A stretch of 64,000 nucleotides of DNA from Flammeovirga sp. SJP92 (lineage in GTDB: Bacteria; Bacteroidota; Bacteroidia; Cytophagales; Flammeovirgaceae), in NCBI RefSeq assembly GCF_001583495.1, contig NZ_LQAQ01000111.1, positions 1 through 64,000 of the forward strand. The letters are read 5' to 3'. Under the pieces are notes generated by a model, which was not told the DNA's origin, did not search any database, and was given only the letters and a program-made list of their open reading frames with translations. Positions 9,155-18,795 of this stretch are shown here, piece by piece. Within the stretch, counting starts at the first letter, position 1. Each line of letters starts with the position of its first letter. Made by a program: the position numbers and the translations under genes.

Positions 9155-9621
9155 TGTTTTTCATTAATATTAGTTGTAGGTGAATTCAATATAAATGAAC
9201 GGTACGAGATTCAAATGTTAAATTTAACATAATTCATATTGGAATAGAAGATAGCCGTTATTGGAGTGTTTTTGATGACAAAATGTAACAATGCGAAAAA
9301 ATCAAATTTTAATGTTAACTAAATGTTAACGAAAGAGTTTTGAAATGTTATTTACACTCTAAAATAGGATAATACTAAGAAATTATATTTTTATACTCAG
9401 TGTGTAAGGTAGTTAGTTGTAGTTTAAATAAATGTTAATGTTACGGTATTGTAAATAATTTTTAGGCTAATTTGTTAAAATATACACTATTACACTGTGT
9501 TATTGTAATAAAAAGTTGTGTTATAACAATATATTTCTCATGATTAGGTATAACAAAATTCATCGAAAGTAAATCTACTTATTAAATTTTTGAACTTTTT
9601 AGGGAGCAAACCTACAGTAAT
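9155..9621. promoter_or_regulatory. AT-rich region with repeated TGTTA words and a 16-bp palindrome
   Basis: This gap has no credible gene. It holds a perfect 16-bp palindrome ATGTTAAATTTAACAT at 9215-9230, two copies of TGTTAAC at 9313-9319 and 9324-9330, further ATGTTAT and ATGTTAATGTTAC words, and a short palindrome TGTTATAACA near 9520. The clustering suggests a regulatory region for the small gene at 9622, but no consensus -7 box is clear. Some enrichment is expected from base composition alone. Confidence 0.35.
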
Positions 9622-9912
9622 ATGAGTATTATCAAGACTATTAAATTATTTTTTTCAGACAATCAGAAACCTGTAGAAAAAGTAAAGCATGAAAATGACG
9701 TTTTTGATCCAGTGGTCAACAAGGCTTATTATCAGCTTTTGAATCAGAGGATCCTCGAAAGAAAGGACAATTTAGACAAGCTTCAAAGAGCAGTGAAAGA
9801 GATGCAACACACGTTTAAAGAAAACCAAACGGAAGCATCACACATGGCTAATTTGAGGGCTCTAAATGCAATGATCGACTTAGAAGAACATCGTTTGGTG
9901 GAGGAGTTCTAA
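9622..9912 (+). CDS. Small helical protein of unknown function
   Basis: The 96-residue product is highly charged. From about residue 30 to the end it is strongly helical and probably coiled-coil. It has no signal peptide or membrane segment, so it is likely cytoplasmic. I recognise no family. An unusually long AT-rich leader region lies upstream and a good terminator at 10073 ends the unit, so it is a single-gene transcript. Confidence 0.6.
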   Translation: MSIIKTIKLFFSDNQKPVEKVKHENDVFDPVVNKAYYQLLNQRILERKDNLDKLQRAVKEMQHTFKENQTEASHMANLRALNAMIDLEEHRLVEEF

Positions 9913-10072
9913 GAAAAGTTAAAGGTGAAAATGCCTTACCCTTCTCTTATACTTCCTATACGAAATATAATGTTACTATCTATAATTATCAGTCTAAATC
10001 AAAACAATCATCAGTCAAAACGTTCTGTTTTGAGTGTGTATACAACAATCTCTTTACAGTAAAACAGGGGTA

Positions 10073-10107
10073 AGTAGCAGAATGTAAAAAGTTCTGCTAC
10101 TTTTTTT
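10073..10107 (+). terminator. Terminator after the small helical protein
   Basis: Arms GTAGCAGAA (10074-10082) and TTCTGCTAC (10092-10100) form a perfect 9-bp stem with a 9-base loop, followed by seven T. It lies 160 bases beyond the stop codon at 9912, leaving a long 3' untranslated stretch. Confidence 0.9.
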
Positions 10108-10158
10108 GTTTCCTGTTTTCTGTTGTAATTTCACCGTTTTAATGTACGATCATTGAAT

Positions 10159-11094
10159 ATGGAAGAAATTAGGCTGAAGACTTCATTTTATGAAGATATA
10201 GCATCTCAAAACCTTATTATACCCGAGTCTCTTTCGGAGACCAATTTTCAAGTTGTATTAAAAAACATCGATTCTTTTAATATTATCTCTATAAAAGGAA
10301 GGCTTCAAAGTCACGTCAAGTTTGTCAAAGAATCTAACAGAGAGGGCTTTTTCTCTTTTGTGTACATTCAATCTTCCTTTCGTTTTTTACCTCAACGTAA
10401 CAACCCCAATGATTATCAGCATAGTGAAGAGCAATGGAGTTATTTTTCAAATTGTCAAGAGGAGGAATACCTTTACTTTGATGAGGATAAGGAACTTGCA
10501 CTGACCGTTATCACATTTCCATCCATCCATATGCTGAGGTACATTCATGAGAATCAAACTTTAAGAAATACTTTTGAGGAAGTTAGAGATGGTTTTTTAA
10601 TGTTTAAAAAAAATGAACAGGATACTGTAGCTAAGCTTAGTAGTTTTTTGGAAAACAAAGAAGCCTGTGATGTTTTCAAAAAATATTCAGACCTCTATTT
10701 GCTGATTTATGACTTTGTGAGTTTTTTGGTAGAAAGAGTAGAAAATAAATGCTTCCCTAAGTATTATTCTTCTAATGATATTGATAAAACATTTAGAGTT
10801 AAAAAATACTTAGAGCAGAATTATGAGTCTAAAAGTGAACCTCATGATTTGGAAAAAGTAGCAGGTTTTGGGTATAGTAAATTGAGGAAATTATTTAAAG
10901 AAACCTTTGGGGTAACTGTGCTACAGTATGCCAATGATTATAAGTTGCAATTGGCTTACACATGGTTGCAGGAGGGGAAACATAATGTATCTGATTGTAC
11001 TTATGGATTAGGTTTTATAAGCGTTACCCATTTTGGAAGAATGTTTAAAGAGAAGTTTGGTATTCAACCGAGTAAAGTCTACAAGTTTGGGTAA
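10159..11094 (+). CDS. AraC-family transcriptional regulator
   Basis: The 311-residue protein carries a C-terminal double helix-turn-helix of AraC type, roughly residues 215-308. The first helix pair includes LEKVAGFGYSKLRKLFKETF and the second has the family signature GFISVTHFGRMFKEKFG followed by PSKV. The N-terminal 200 residues are the sensing part and match no domain I know; they are not a clear cupin. ATG 10159 is chosen over the TTG six bases upstream. The neighbours give no obvious target. Confidence 0.85.
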   Translation: MEEIRLKTSFYEDIASQNLIIPESLSETNFQVVLKNIDSFNIISIKGRLQSHVKFVKESNREGFFSFVYIQSSFRFLPQRNNPNDYQHSEEQWSYFSNCQEEEYLYFDEDKELALTVITFPSIHMLRYIHENQTLRNTFEEVRDGFLMFKKNEQDTVAKLSSFLENKEACDVFKKYSDLYLLIYDFVSFLVERVENKCFPKYYSSNDIDKTFRVKKYLEQNYESKSEPHDLEKVAGFGYSKLRKLFKETFGVTVLQYANDYKLQLAYTWLQEGKHNVSDCTYGLGFISVTHFGRMFKEKFGIQPSKVYKFG

Positions 11095-11101
11095 AAAAGA
11101 A

Positions 11102-11149
11102 AGAGTGATGAGTTCAATTTCGTAATAATACTGATTTACTCATCACTCT
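11102..11149 (-). terminator. Hairpin between convergent genes
   Basis: Arms AGAGTGATGAGT (11102-11113) and ACTCATCACTCT (11138-11149) form a perfect 12-bp stem with a 24-base loop. The A-rich stretch just before it gives a T-run on the minus strand, so it best serves the DUF2461 gene. It may also slow plus-strand transcription. Confidence 0.7.
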
Positions 11150-11154
11150 GCTAG

Positions 11155-11826
11155 TTATTTATAAAGGGGCTCGCCGTTAGAATCAGTCGTAAGGACATTA
11201 CTCATAAAGTCAAAGAATGGTCTGATTTCTATAAATGCGTTCATTACTTTTTCCATATAATCAGGAGCCATTACTTCTTCATCAGTTAAAGTTCTGAAAA
11301 AGATAAATTGCTTTTTACGGATTAAATCAATAGCAGGATCATTTTTATCAAAGCCTCTTGGTGCAGACTTTAATTCTTCTCCATACATTTCACCGAAAGT
11401 TTCTTTGAACGAAGGAGCATCTATGATATTTCTTAATTCTGTAGCATCATAAGAAAGTTCTTCTCTTATTCGCTTTAGATCATCTGTATTAGGACCATAA
11501 AAACCACCTCCCACTATAGATTTATTACCGGGCTCAATATGCAGATAATAGCCTCCTCTTAATAGAGGTTTTACTCTTGCAAAATAACCACTGAAATGCT
11601 TTTTATAAGGAGATTTGTCCTTAGAAAAACGTACATCTCTATAAATTCTATAAATCTTATGACCATCAATCTGATCAGTTTGAGATAATTCATCCTGAAC
11701 TGACTGAAATAATTCTTTTACCGTTTTATGATGCTTTTGGTAAGTGGGTTTGTTTTCATTAAACCACTCTCTATTATTATTTTCTTCCAAATCTTTGAGG
11801 AATTGGAAAAGTTCTTCTGTTATCAT
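11155..11826 (-). CDS. DUF2461 (TIGR02453) family protein
   Basis: The 223 residues match the full length of this widespread cytoplasmic family, whose biochemical function is not established. Characteristic segments are NNREWFNENKPTY near the N-terminus, RDVRFSKDKSPYKKHFSGYF, and GGYYLHIEPGNKSIVGGGFY. It lies 10 bases downstream of a secreted-protein gene on the same strand, so the two probably share a transcript. Confidence 0.85.
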   Translation of the reverse strand: MITEELFQFLKDLEENNNREWFNENKPTYQKHHKTVKELFQSVQDELSQTDQIDGHKIYRIYRDVRFSKDKSPYKKHFSGYFARVKPLLRGGYYLHIEPGNKSIVGGGFYGPNTDDLKRIREELSYDATELRNIIDAPSFKETFGEMYGEELKSAPRGFDKNDPAIDLIRKKQFIFFRTLTDEEVMAPDYMEKVMNAFIEIRPFFDFMSNVLTTDSNGEPLYK

Positions 11827-11836
11827 TTTATGTAGA

Positions 11837-12517
11837 TTAGTGAACTAATGTATAGTAATGGGCGAAAATCTCCTCTAAATCTTCTTTCTTGTTGATTTTT
11901 AATTTATTTGATTTCGCAAACTTATGAATTTTACCCTTTAGCTTCCCAAATATTAAGAAGAACTGTTTTTCCTTGCTTGATATACCAACAAGTTGTCCTT
12001 CTTTTCTTTGGTAAAGTTTAAATTCACTCCAAATGTATTGATCCTTTTGGGAATTACCATTGTCATTTTTTCCCTTTTTAATCAAAATTTTATCTCTCTT
12101 CTTATAGATTTGAAAATTCTCATCTAAATAGATTACTTCAAGATAAAGTTGTTCTCCATTAATGGAACATCTTTCAAATTGAGTGACTACGTTATCTACT
12201 TTCCATTCAAAAAAAAGAACCTTCTGTTTATCCACTACAATCATATGTTCAGCATTTTTCATGTGCCAAAGTTGATCATTGTTGGTATTGAAGCGGAGGA
12301 GTACATTATTGAAATCGGTGTTGTCAGTTGTGGTGACCGTACCTAAGTTCCATCCTTCATTGTAAAAAGGGGTTCCATCAAAATTTTCTTCATGTAAGAG
12401 AGAAACATCTTTTACAGTAGATGAAGCATAATCTAAAAGATTCTTATTTTCAGCTACTTGAGCATAAATAGAAGTGCTTATTAAAAGCAATAGCAATGAT
12501 AAATAATAATTTTTCAT
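11837..12517 (-). CDS. Secreted protein of unknown function
   Basis: The 226-residue product begins with a signal peptide ending in the usual Bacteroidota form (ISTSIYAQ, cleavage after the A of YAQ). The mature part is rich in beta-type segments and ends in a lysine-rich region. I recognise no domain. It is the first gene of a two-gene minus-strand unit with DUF2461 and is divergent from the symporter gene at 12622. Confidence 0.65.
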   Translation of the reverse strand: MKNYYLSLLLLLISTSIYAQVAENKNLLDYASSTVKDVSLLHEENFDGTPFYNEGWNLGTVTTTDNTDFNNVLLRFNTNNDQLWHMKNAEHMIVVDKQKVLFFEWKVDNVVTQFERCSINGEQLYLEVIYLDENFQIYKKRDKILIKKGKNDNGNSQKDQYIWSEFKLYQRKEGQLVGISSKEKQFFLIFGKLKGKIHKFAKSNKLKINKKEDLEEIFAHYYTLVH

Positions 12518-12621
12518 AATGTGTTGATAGAAAGTTAAGCTTAGAAATTAGATTGAAATTGTTGTACAAGATAAGGATTAAATTTATATTCATTTTTCAG
12601 TAAATCATGATTTTTTAAACT

Positions 12622-14076
12622 ATGTCTGCAACAACGGTATTTATTGTTATTTTTCTCTATTTCTCTTTTTTAATGTTGATCTCTTTTCTGACTTCAGAGA
12701 AAGGGGAGAACCAATCCAATTCTTTTTTTACAGCCAACCGAAATTCAAAATGGTATTTAGTAGCTTACGGGATGGTAGGGGCTACATTATCAGGAGTTAC
12801 TTTTATTTCTGTACCTGGAATGGTAGCCAAATCAGGTTGGAGTTATTTACAGTTCATGATGGGAAATATGGTAGGATATGCTTTGATAGCGTATTTATTA
12901 ATTCCTTTATTTTACAATAAAAAGTTGATTTCAATTTATCAATACCTGAAAACCAGATTTGGTATTGTAAGTTATAAAACGGGTTCCTTTTTCTTTTTGG
13001 TGTCACAAACTATCGGAGCGGCCTTTCGATTATACTTGGCGGCCATGGTGCTTCAAATCGCTTTTTTTGATGCATTCAATATCCCATTTGCAGTTTCAGT
13101 GCTGATCACAATAATATTGATTTGGTTGTATACATTTAAAGGTGGAATTAAGACTATTGTCTGGACAGATACTTTGCAGACCACTTTCTTGATCTTAGCC
13201 GCTATTTGGACTATTTATACCATTTCATCTTCATTGGATATAAATATGGGAAGCATGATTTCTACTGTTTGGGAGAGTCAAATGTCATCAATTTTTGTTT
13301 GGGATTGGAAAGCCGGTAACTTCTTCTGGAAACAGTTTTTTGCGGGGATTTTTATTACAATCTCCATGAATGGCTTGGATCAAAATATTATGCAGAAGAA
13401 CCTGACATGTAAAACAGTGGGTGAGGCTCAGAAAAATGTGTTGTGGTTTGCGTTGGCCTTTTTTATTGCGACAGTAGTTTTCTTGATTCTTGGAGTGCTG
13501 TTGTATGAGTATACTTCCTATAATGGTATTCAGGTGCCTGAAAGGTCTGATGAACTTTACCCGCTTTTGGCTTTGAATCACTTTGGTTTATTCACTGCAA
13601 TCGTTTTTTTATTGGGAATAATTGCGGCTGCTTTTTCGAGTGCAGATTCTGCATTGACGGCATTAACAACGGCCTTTTGTATTGACTTTTTATCTATGGA
13701 TGAAAACCCTCAACAAAATAATAGAAGAAGAAAATTGGTTCATTTTGGTTTCTCTATGATCTTGTTCTTGGTTATTGTAGGTTTTAGAATATTGAATGAT
13801 GATACTGTGGTTTCTTCTGTATTTAAGGCGGCAGGATATACCTATGGTCCTTTGTTAGGGTTATTTGTTTATGGCATTTATTCTAAAAAGAAAGTAAAAG
13901 ACAAGTATGTGGTCTATTTATGTTTACTTTCACCTGTACTTTCTTATGTCATTAATACCTATTCAAAAGAGCTGTTTTTTGGTTATCAATTTGGTTTTGA
14001 AATCTTATTAGTAAATGCTCTGATTACCATTTTAGGTCTACGCATTTTATCCCTCCAAAAAGGGACAATGAACTAA
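12622..14076 (+). CDS. Sodium:solute symporter (SSF family)
   Basis: The 484-residue protein has about 13 hydrophobic segments and the SSF fold signature. The conserved early segment SKWYLVAYGMVGATLSGVTF is followed by the FKGGIKTIVWTDTLQT motif and the late ADSALTALTTAF segment of the Na+ site. It would import an organic solute with Na+ across the inner membrane. The substrate cannot be read from the sequence. The acyltransferase gene downstream (98 bases away) hints at an amino sugar or sialic acid, which is inference only. Confidence 0.9.
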   Translation: MSATTVFIVIFLYFSFLMLISFLTSEKGENQSNSFFTANRNSKWYLVAYGMVGATLSGVTFISVPGMVAKSGWSYLQFMMGNMVGYALIAYLLIPLFYNKKLISIYQYLKTRFGIVSYKTGSFFFLVSQTIGAAFRLYLAAMVLQIAFFDAFNIPFAVSVLITIILIWLYTFKGGIKTIVWTDTLQTTFLILAAIWTIYTISSSLDINMGSMISTVWESQMSSIFVWDWKAGNFFWKQFFAGIFITISMNGLDQNIMQKNLTCKTVGEAQKNVLWFALAFFIATVVFLILGVLLYEYTSYNGIQVPERSDELYPLLALNHFGLFTAIVFLLGIIAAAFSSADSALTALTTAFCIDFLSMDENPQQNNRRRKLVHFGFSMILFLVIVGFRILNDDTVVSSVFKAAGYTYGPLLGLFVYGIYSKKKVKDKYVVYLCLLSPVLSYVINTYSKELFFGYQFGFEILLVNALITILGLRILSLQKGTMN

Positions 14077-14174
14077 GTTCGTAAAGGAAAATAGGTAGTT
14101 AGTATGCAAAACTGCTCCAGTGGTCTAAAATTATTGACTATAATAAGTGCTTAAAGTACATTTATTATTCAATA

Positions 14175-15293
14175 ATGAAACGACAAGCAATGAACAAATC
14201 TGAACGCATACTATCACTTGATATTTTCCGAGGCTTAACGGTTATTCTTATGATTTTAGTGAATAATCCGGGGTCTTGGTTAGCAATTTATGCTCCTTTT
14301 CAACATGCTCATTGGCATGGATGTACACCTACTGATTTAGTTTTTCCCTTCTTTCTTTTTATAGTTGGAGTTTCCATTAGTTTCTCAATGGCTAAAGTAA
14401 AAGGAGATCCATTGAAAAGACCTATCGCTATGCGAAAGGCGTTATGGAGAGGTGCAAAACTGATTGGTATTGGACTGTTCTTGGGGCTCTTTCCACTTTT
14501 TAATTTTTCTGAAATGAGGATTCCAGGCGTTCTGCAAAGAATAGGAGTGGTCTTTATGATTACTTCAGCCTTGTATTTATATGCTGATAGAAAAACAATC
14601 ATTGCTACTTTCGTAAGCATTTTGGTGGTGTATTGGTTAGCTATGGTATTTGTGCCAATTCCTGAGATAGGAACACCTAATATTGACGATCCAAACGCAG
14701 TACTTTCAGCCTACATTGATCAATTGTTTTTTAAAGGGCATATGTGGTCTGGTACAAAAACATGGGATCCTGAGGGCTTATTTTCAACATTTCCTGCAAT
14801 CGGAACAGCAATTCTAGGCTTATTCTCTGGAGAAATTGTAAAGCAGAATAAAGGAAATGAAGTTGTGAAAAAGCTATTTCTACTAGGTGTAGTAAGTGTT
14901 GTAATAGGTCAAGTTTGGAGTATCATTTTCCCTATTAATAAGAGTTTATGGACTTCTTCATATGTATTGTATACCGGAGGTTTGGGAGCGATCGCATTAG
15001 GTTTATCCTTTTATTTGTTTGATGTGAAAAAACTAGGGAGGAATCAGGTATTACTACCAAAGGCGTTTGGTTTGAATCCAATGGCGGCTTATGTTCTTGC
15101 ACAAATGATAGCGAGCTTAATAGGAGTGATTTCTATAGGAGACACTACCATCAAGGCACATTTATTTGCAATGATTACAATTGATTCAATTCCGTTAGAA
15201 GCAAGTAGTTTATTGTTTGCGGTCCTCTATGTAGCATTCATCAGTATTCCAATTTTAATTCTATATAGAAAAAATATAGTCATCAAAGTATAA
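14175..15293 (+). CDS. HGSNAT-like membrane acyltransferase (COG4299 type)
   Basis: The 372-residue multi-pass protein starts with RILSLDIFRGLTVILMILVN, the signature of the heparan-alpha-glucosaminide N-acetyltransferase-like family. HAHWHGCTPTDLVFPFFLF follows; its first HxxWHG region contains the histidine thought to take part in acetyl transfer. The family is proposed to move acetyl groups across the membrane onto sugar amines. Start 14175 or the ATG at 14190 are both possible. A strong terminator follows. Confidence 0.85.
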   Translation: MKRQAMNKSERILSLDIFRGLTVILMILVNNPGSWLAIYAPFQHAHWHGCTPTDLVFPFFLFIVGVSISFSMAKVKGDPLKRPIAMRKALWRGAKLIGIGLFLGLFPLFNFSEMRIPGVLQRIGVVFMITSALYLYADRKTIIATFVSILVVYWLAMVFVPIPEIGTPNIDDPNAVLSAYIDQLFFKGHMWSGTKTWDPEGLFSTFPAIGTAILGLFSGEIVKQNKGNEVVKKLFLLGVVSVVIGQVWSIIFPINKSLWTSSYVLYTGGLGAIALGLSFYLFDVKKLGRNQVLLPKAFGLNPMAAYVLAQMIASLIGVISIGDTTIKAHLFAMITIDSIPLEASSLLFAVLYVAFISIPILILYRKNIVIKV

Positions 15294-15318
15294 AAGATAT
15301 AATATCGATTTTTCATCA

Positions 15319-15352
15319 GGGTTAATTTTCAATTGAAGATTAGCCCTTTTTT
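15319..15352 (+). terminator. Terminator of the acyltransferase gene
   Basis: Arms GGGTTAATTTTC (15319-15330) and GAAGATTAGCCC (15335-15346) form a 12-bp stem with G-U pairs and a 4-base loop, followed by six T. It ends three bases before the 18-bp repeat at 15356. Confidence 0.88.
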
Positions 15353-15355
15353 GTT

Positions 15356-15373
15356 TACGTGAAACACCAATAA
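15356..15373 (+). repeat. 18-bp direct repeat, copy 1 (TACGTGAAACACCAATAA)
   Basis: This exact 18-base sequence occurs again at 19387-19404, also in an intergenic region and on the same strand. Here it lies 93 bases upstream of the sensor kinase ATG, directly after a terminator. Its TACGTGA core is also one half of the palindrome at 19577. It may be a regulator-binding site. Confidence 0.6.
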
Positions 15374-15466
15374 AGTCTATTTTCGAAAATCACTCACCAT
15401 TCTCTCATTTTCTTTGATTACCTTTAATAATGTACAGATTAAGAAATTTCATTTGATTAATTATAA

Positions 15467-18025
15467 ATGATAAACCTATTAAAAGACAGCAAAAAAGGAA
15501 CTTTCATGGTGTTGTTTACAATGAGTGTGGTTCTAATTTTTGGTATACTTTTTACGTTGATGTTGTTATTTGAAAATCAACAAATTCTCTTTGATAGTCA
15601 GGTAAATAGATATAATTCTTATCGATTAGGAGATGCTTTGAAACAGAGTGATGACCTGCTGACTGAATACTGTAAAAACTATGTAGTAACGCAAGATAGT
15701 ATCTGGGAGGAAAGGTATTGGGAGGTAGTAGCAATGCGTGAGGGGAATATTCCACAAGGAAGTGGCTGGACCAGATCTATCCTTGATAGTATGTATCACA
15801 TGGGGTTTTCTGAAGAAGAGTTTAGTCTTTTAAAAGAAGCGCTAGACAATTCCAATCAATTGATCGAAAAAGAGACAATGGCGTTTAATGCATCAAAAGG
15901 AATCTTTCAAGATAGTCTCAATCATTATACAGTGAAAGGGGAAGCCAATACGCCTCTTGCTTTGGAAATATTGCATGGTAAAGAGTATTTGTTGCTGAAG
16001 AAAGAAATTGCTGAACCGCTGATTAAATTTGAAAGTCTAATTGAAACTAGAACAAAATCAACGGTAGAAAAATACAGAGATAAAGGAGAATTTCTACTTC
16101 TGCTTACGCTTTTATTTATTATCGTAGCCATTCTGATTTCATTTATTACCTATTCAATGATTATCAAAAGGCTTAATCAAAAAGAAGAACTTGCAAATGA
16201 ACTGGAAGCGAGAAGTAATGAACAGGCATGCCTGTATAGAGTCTCTCAGTTGCTTGAAAATACAGATAAAAGTATAGAGCACGTTTTAGAATCCACTGTT
16301 TTTATTATCCCTTACGGCTTGAAACATGCTGATGATTCTTTTGCTAGAATCACTTTTAAAACCAACACTTATATATCCATTAATTTTAAGGAGACAGATA
16401 TAAAACAGGAAGTTCCGATTATTATTAGGGGTGAAGTGTTGGGCAAGATTGAAGTGTTTTATAATGACAACAATGAAATCAGTAATGAAGTAAAGCATTT
16501 GATTGAAACAATTGCGTCTCTGTTGTCTAATTTTTATGAGAGAAATACCTATTTCAAAAACCTTAAAGAAACCAATAGTAGTCTTCAAAAAGAAATACAA
16601 TTAAAAGAGGCAACAGCTGTTGAGTTAAGGAAAAGTGATGAGCGTTTCAATCTTTCAACAAAAGCCAACAATTCAGGAATTTGGGATTTAGATGTTCAAT
16701 CAGGTGTATGCTATTGGTCTCCCATTCATTACCAGGTTTTAGGATACGATGAGGGGGAAATTATTCCGACAATTGATTTTATTCGGAGTATAATTCATCC
16801 TGAAGACCAATCATCTTTTGATCAGCATTTCAATGCACATATACATCAAGGAATGCCTTTAGATTATGAGGCCCGTTTCAATACCAAACAAAAAGAAATC
16901 AAATGGTATCATATCACCGGTGCTTCTTCAAGAAATGAAATTGGAGTTTCCACAAGAATTGTAGGTACATTTACAGACATCACCGGTAAAAAAGAAGCGG
17001 CAACAGCTTTATTGGAAAAGGAACAACAATTACAATATGCATTGGATGTTTCGAATGAAGGCATATGGGAAATTTTCAAAGGGGTGGATAAAATACTTTT
17101 CAGTGAAAGGTGCTACTCTATGCTGGGTTTTGATCATAATGATGAAGGGGAGAATCAAAATCAATTCTGGCAAACCATTATTCCATTAGAAGAGCAAAGT
17201 AAGGCATTGATCAGTCAGAAAAAGGAAATTCAGGAAGAAGGAATCCATGATAGCATTTACAGAGTGAGAACTAAGGATGACGATTATAAGTGGATTCATA
17301 CCAAAGGTAAAGCTGTAGAATTTGACGCCGATCAGACGCCAATCCGTATTGTGGGCACTATGTCTGACATTACGGAACGTATGAAACAAGAGGAGAAAAT
17401 TGTAAATGCTGTATTAGAGACAGAGGACAAAGAGAGGAGCAGAATTGCTAGAGAAATTCATGATGGCTTACAACAGACCATGACCACATCACTGATGAGC
17501 TTTGAGAAGTTGAGGTCCTCATTGTCATTTCAAAATGAAACAGAAAATGAGCGTTTCCAGTTAGGTTATAAATATTTGAAAAATGCAATCGAAGAGAGCA
17601 GAACATTGGCGTATAATCTTATGCCAAAAGTGGTAGATGAAAATGGAATAGTAGAAGCGATAAATGCTTTATTAACGGCTATACAGCCTTCTACCAAAAC
17701 AGCTTTTATATTTGATCAAAACCTAAATGAAATCCGATTGAAGTTATCTATTGAAATGACGCTTTATCGGATTACTCAAGAAGCTATTAATAATGTCATA
17801 AAGTACGCAGATGCAGAAAAATGTACCATTCAATTGTTAAAGCATTCTGATGTTCTTCTGCTGACAATTGATGATAATGGCGTGGGGTTTGAACGAGTTG
17901 CAACGCATAAGACATTTGGCATTAATAGCATGAGGACACGAGCTGAATCTCTTGGAGCTTACTTTGAGATTAATAGTCAGAAGGGTAGAGGAACACAGAT
18001 TTTAGTTGAATTACCATTGAAGTAA
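15467..18025 (+). CDS. Membrane sensor histidine kinase with PAS domains (HisKA_3 type)
   Basis: The 852-residue kinase has two membrane helices at about residues 14-35 and 210-232, enclosing a helical extracytoplasmic sensor of about 175 residues. A GAF-like or unassigned region follows (about 250-370). Two PAS/PAC units come next, each closing with IVGTFTDITGKK or IVGTMSDITER. The dimerisation helix has ERSRIAREIHDGLQQTM with the phospho-acceptor His665, and an HATPase domain ends the protein (DDNGVGF). This layout pairs with NarL/LuxR-type regulators, and such a regulator starts 5 bases after the stop. The signal is unknown. Confidence 0.92.
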   Translation: MINLLKDSKKGTFMVLFTMSVVLIFGILFTLMLLFENQQILFDSQVNRYNSYRLGDALKQSDDLLTEYCKNYVVTQDSIWEERYWEVVAMREGNIPQGSGWTRSILDSMYHMGFSEEEFSLLKEALDNSNQLIEKETMAFNASKGIFQDSLNHYTVKGEANTPLALEILHGKEYLLLKKEIAEPLIKFESLIETRTKSTVEKYRDKGEFLLLLTLLFIIVAILISFITYSMIIKRLNQKEELANELEARSNEQACLYRVSQLLENTDKSIEHVLESTVFIIPYGLKHADDSFARITFKTNTYISINFKETDIKQEVPIIIRGEVLGKIEVFYNDNNEISNEVKHLIETIASLLSNFYERNTYFKNLKETNSSLQKEIQLKEATAVELRKSDERFNLSTKANNSGIWDLDVQSGVCYWSPIHYQVLGYDEGEIIPTIDFIRSIIHPEDQSSFDQHFNAHIHQGMPLDYEARFNTKQKEIKWYHITGASSRNEIGVSTRIVGTFTDITGKKEAATALLEKEQQLQYALDVSNEGIWEIFKGVDKILFSERCYSMLGFDHNDEGENQNQFWQTIIPLEEQSKALISQKKEIQEEGIHDSIYRVRTKDDDYKWIHTKGKAVEFDADQTPIRIVGTMSDITERMKQEEKIVNAVLETEDKERSRIAREIHDGLQQTMTTSLMSFEKLRSSLSFQNETENERFQLGYKYLKNAIEESRTLAYNLMPKVVDENGIVEAINALLTAIQPSTKTAFIFDQNLNEIRLKLSIEMTLYRITQEAINNVIKYADAEKCTIQLLKHSDVLLLTIDDNGVGFERVATHKTFGINSMRTRAESLGAYFEINSQKGRGTQILVELPLK

Positions 18026-18030
18026 ATAAT

Positions 18031-18678
18031 ATGATAAAAGTGATTTTAGTAGATGATCATCACATGATCAGAAATGGATTAAAGACTTTTTTAGAAGAAG
18101 AGGAAATTACAGTTGTTGGAGAGGCAATGAACGGCAAAGAAGGGCTTGAATTGATGAAATCGCATGAGATAGATCTTGTAGTGACAGATATTATGATGCC
18201 TGTTATGGATGGGATTGACTTCACTACTCAGTTAACAAAAGACTATCCTGAGGTCTCTGTATTGGCGTTAACCATGCTCAATGAACATCAAAATATAAAG
18301 CAAATGCTTTCGGCAGGTGCAAAAGGATATATTTTAAAAGACTGTACTCAAGAAGAGCTGATCAATGCGATCAAAACAGTATATGCTGGGGGGAATTATT
18401 ATTCTAGCAGTGTCACACAGGTCATTATGCAGGGACTTTCCTCTAAACCAAAAATGAAAAAAAGAACCATTACTGACATCGCACTTACTGAAAGAGAATT
18501 GGAGGTGCTGCATTTGATTTGTAAAGAAAAGACAAACAAAGAAATGGCTGAAGAGCTTTTTGTGACTACTCGTACAATTGAGGCACATAAGAGAAATCTT
18601 ATTGAAAAAACAGGCTGTAAAAATGTGGCAGGCTTAGTATTGTATGCAATAGAGAGAAATTTGTTTTCTGATTTGTAA
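18031..18678 (+). CDS. NarL/LuxR-family response regulator
   Basis: The 215-residue protein has an N-terminal receiver domain with the acidic pair DDHH, phospho-acceptor Asp53 in VVTDIMMPVMDG, and Lys near residue 104. A LuxR-type helix-turn-helix follows at about residues 148-210 (LTERELEVLHLICKEKTNKE and VTTRTIEAHKRNL). It is the partner of the sensor kinase just upstream and would bind DNA once phosphorylated. The adjacent secreted gene at 18796 and the 18-bp repeats nearby are natural candidates for its targets, but this is only inference. Confidence 0.93.
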   Translation: MIKVILVDDHHMIRNGLKTFLEEEEITVVGEAMNGKEGLELMKSHEIDLVVTDIMMPVMDGIDFTTQLTKDYPEVSVLALTMLNEHQNIKQMLSAGAKGYILKDCTQEELINAIKTVYAGGNYYSSSVTQVIMQGLSSKPKMKKRTITDIALTERELEVLHLICKEKTNKEMAEELFVTTRTIEAHKRNLIEKTGCKNVAGLVLYAIERNLFSDL

Positions 18679-18795
18679 AAATATGAAGAAGCTAGAGTAG
18701 AAGTATTTATTACTGTTATATGGAAGAAGGTTTTAATTGTAATATATAATTTATTCTTTTACTTTTAAGTACATATTTACAATTGAATCAATTTT

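Noticed and set aside
9430-9560. AT-rich stretch considered as a replication origin
   Set aside because: No clear DnaA boxes (TTATNCACA or its complement) were found, and there is no dnaA, dnaN or parAB gene nearby.
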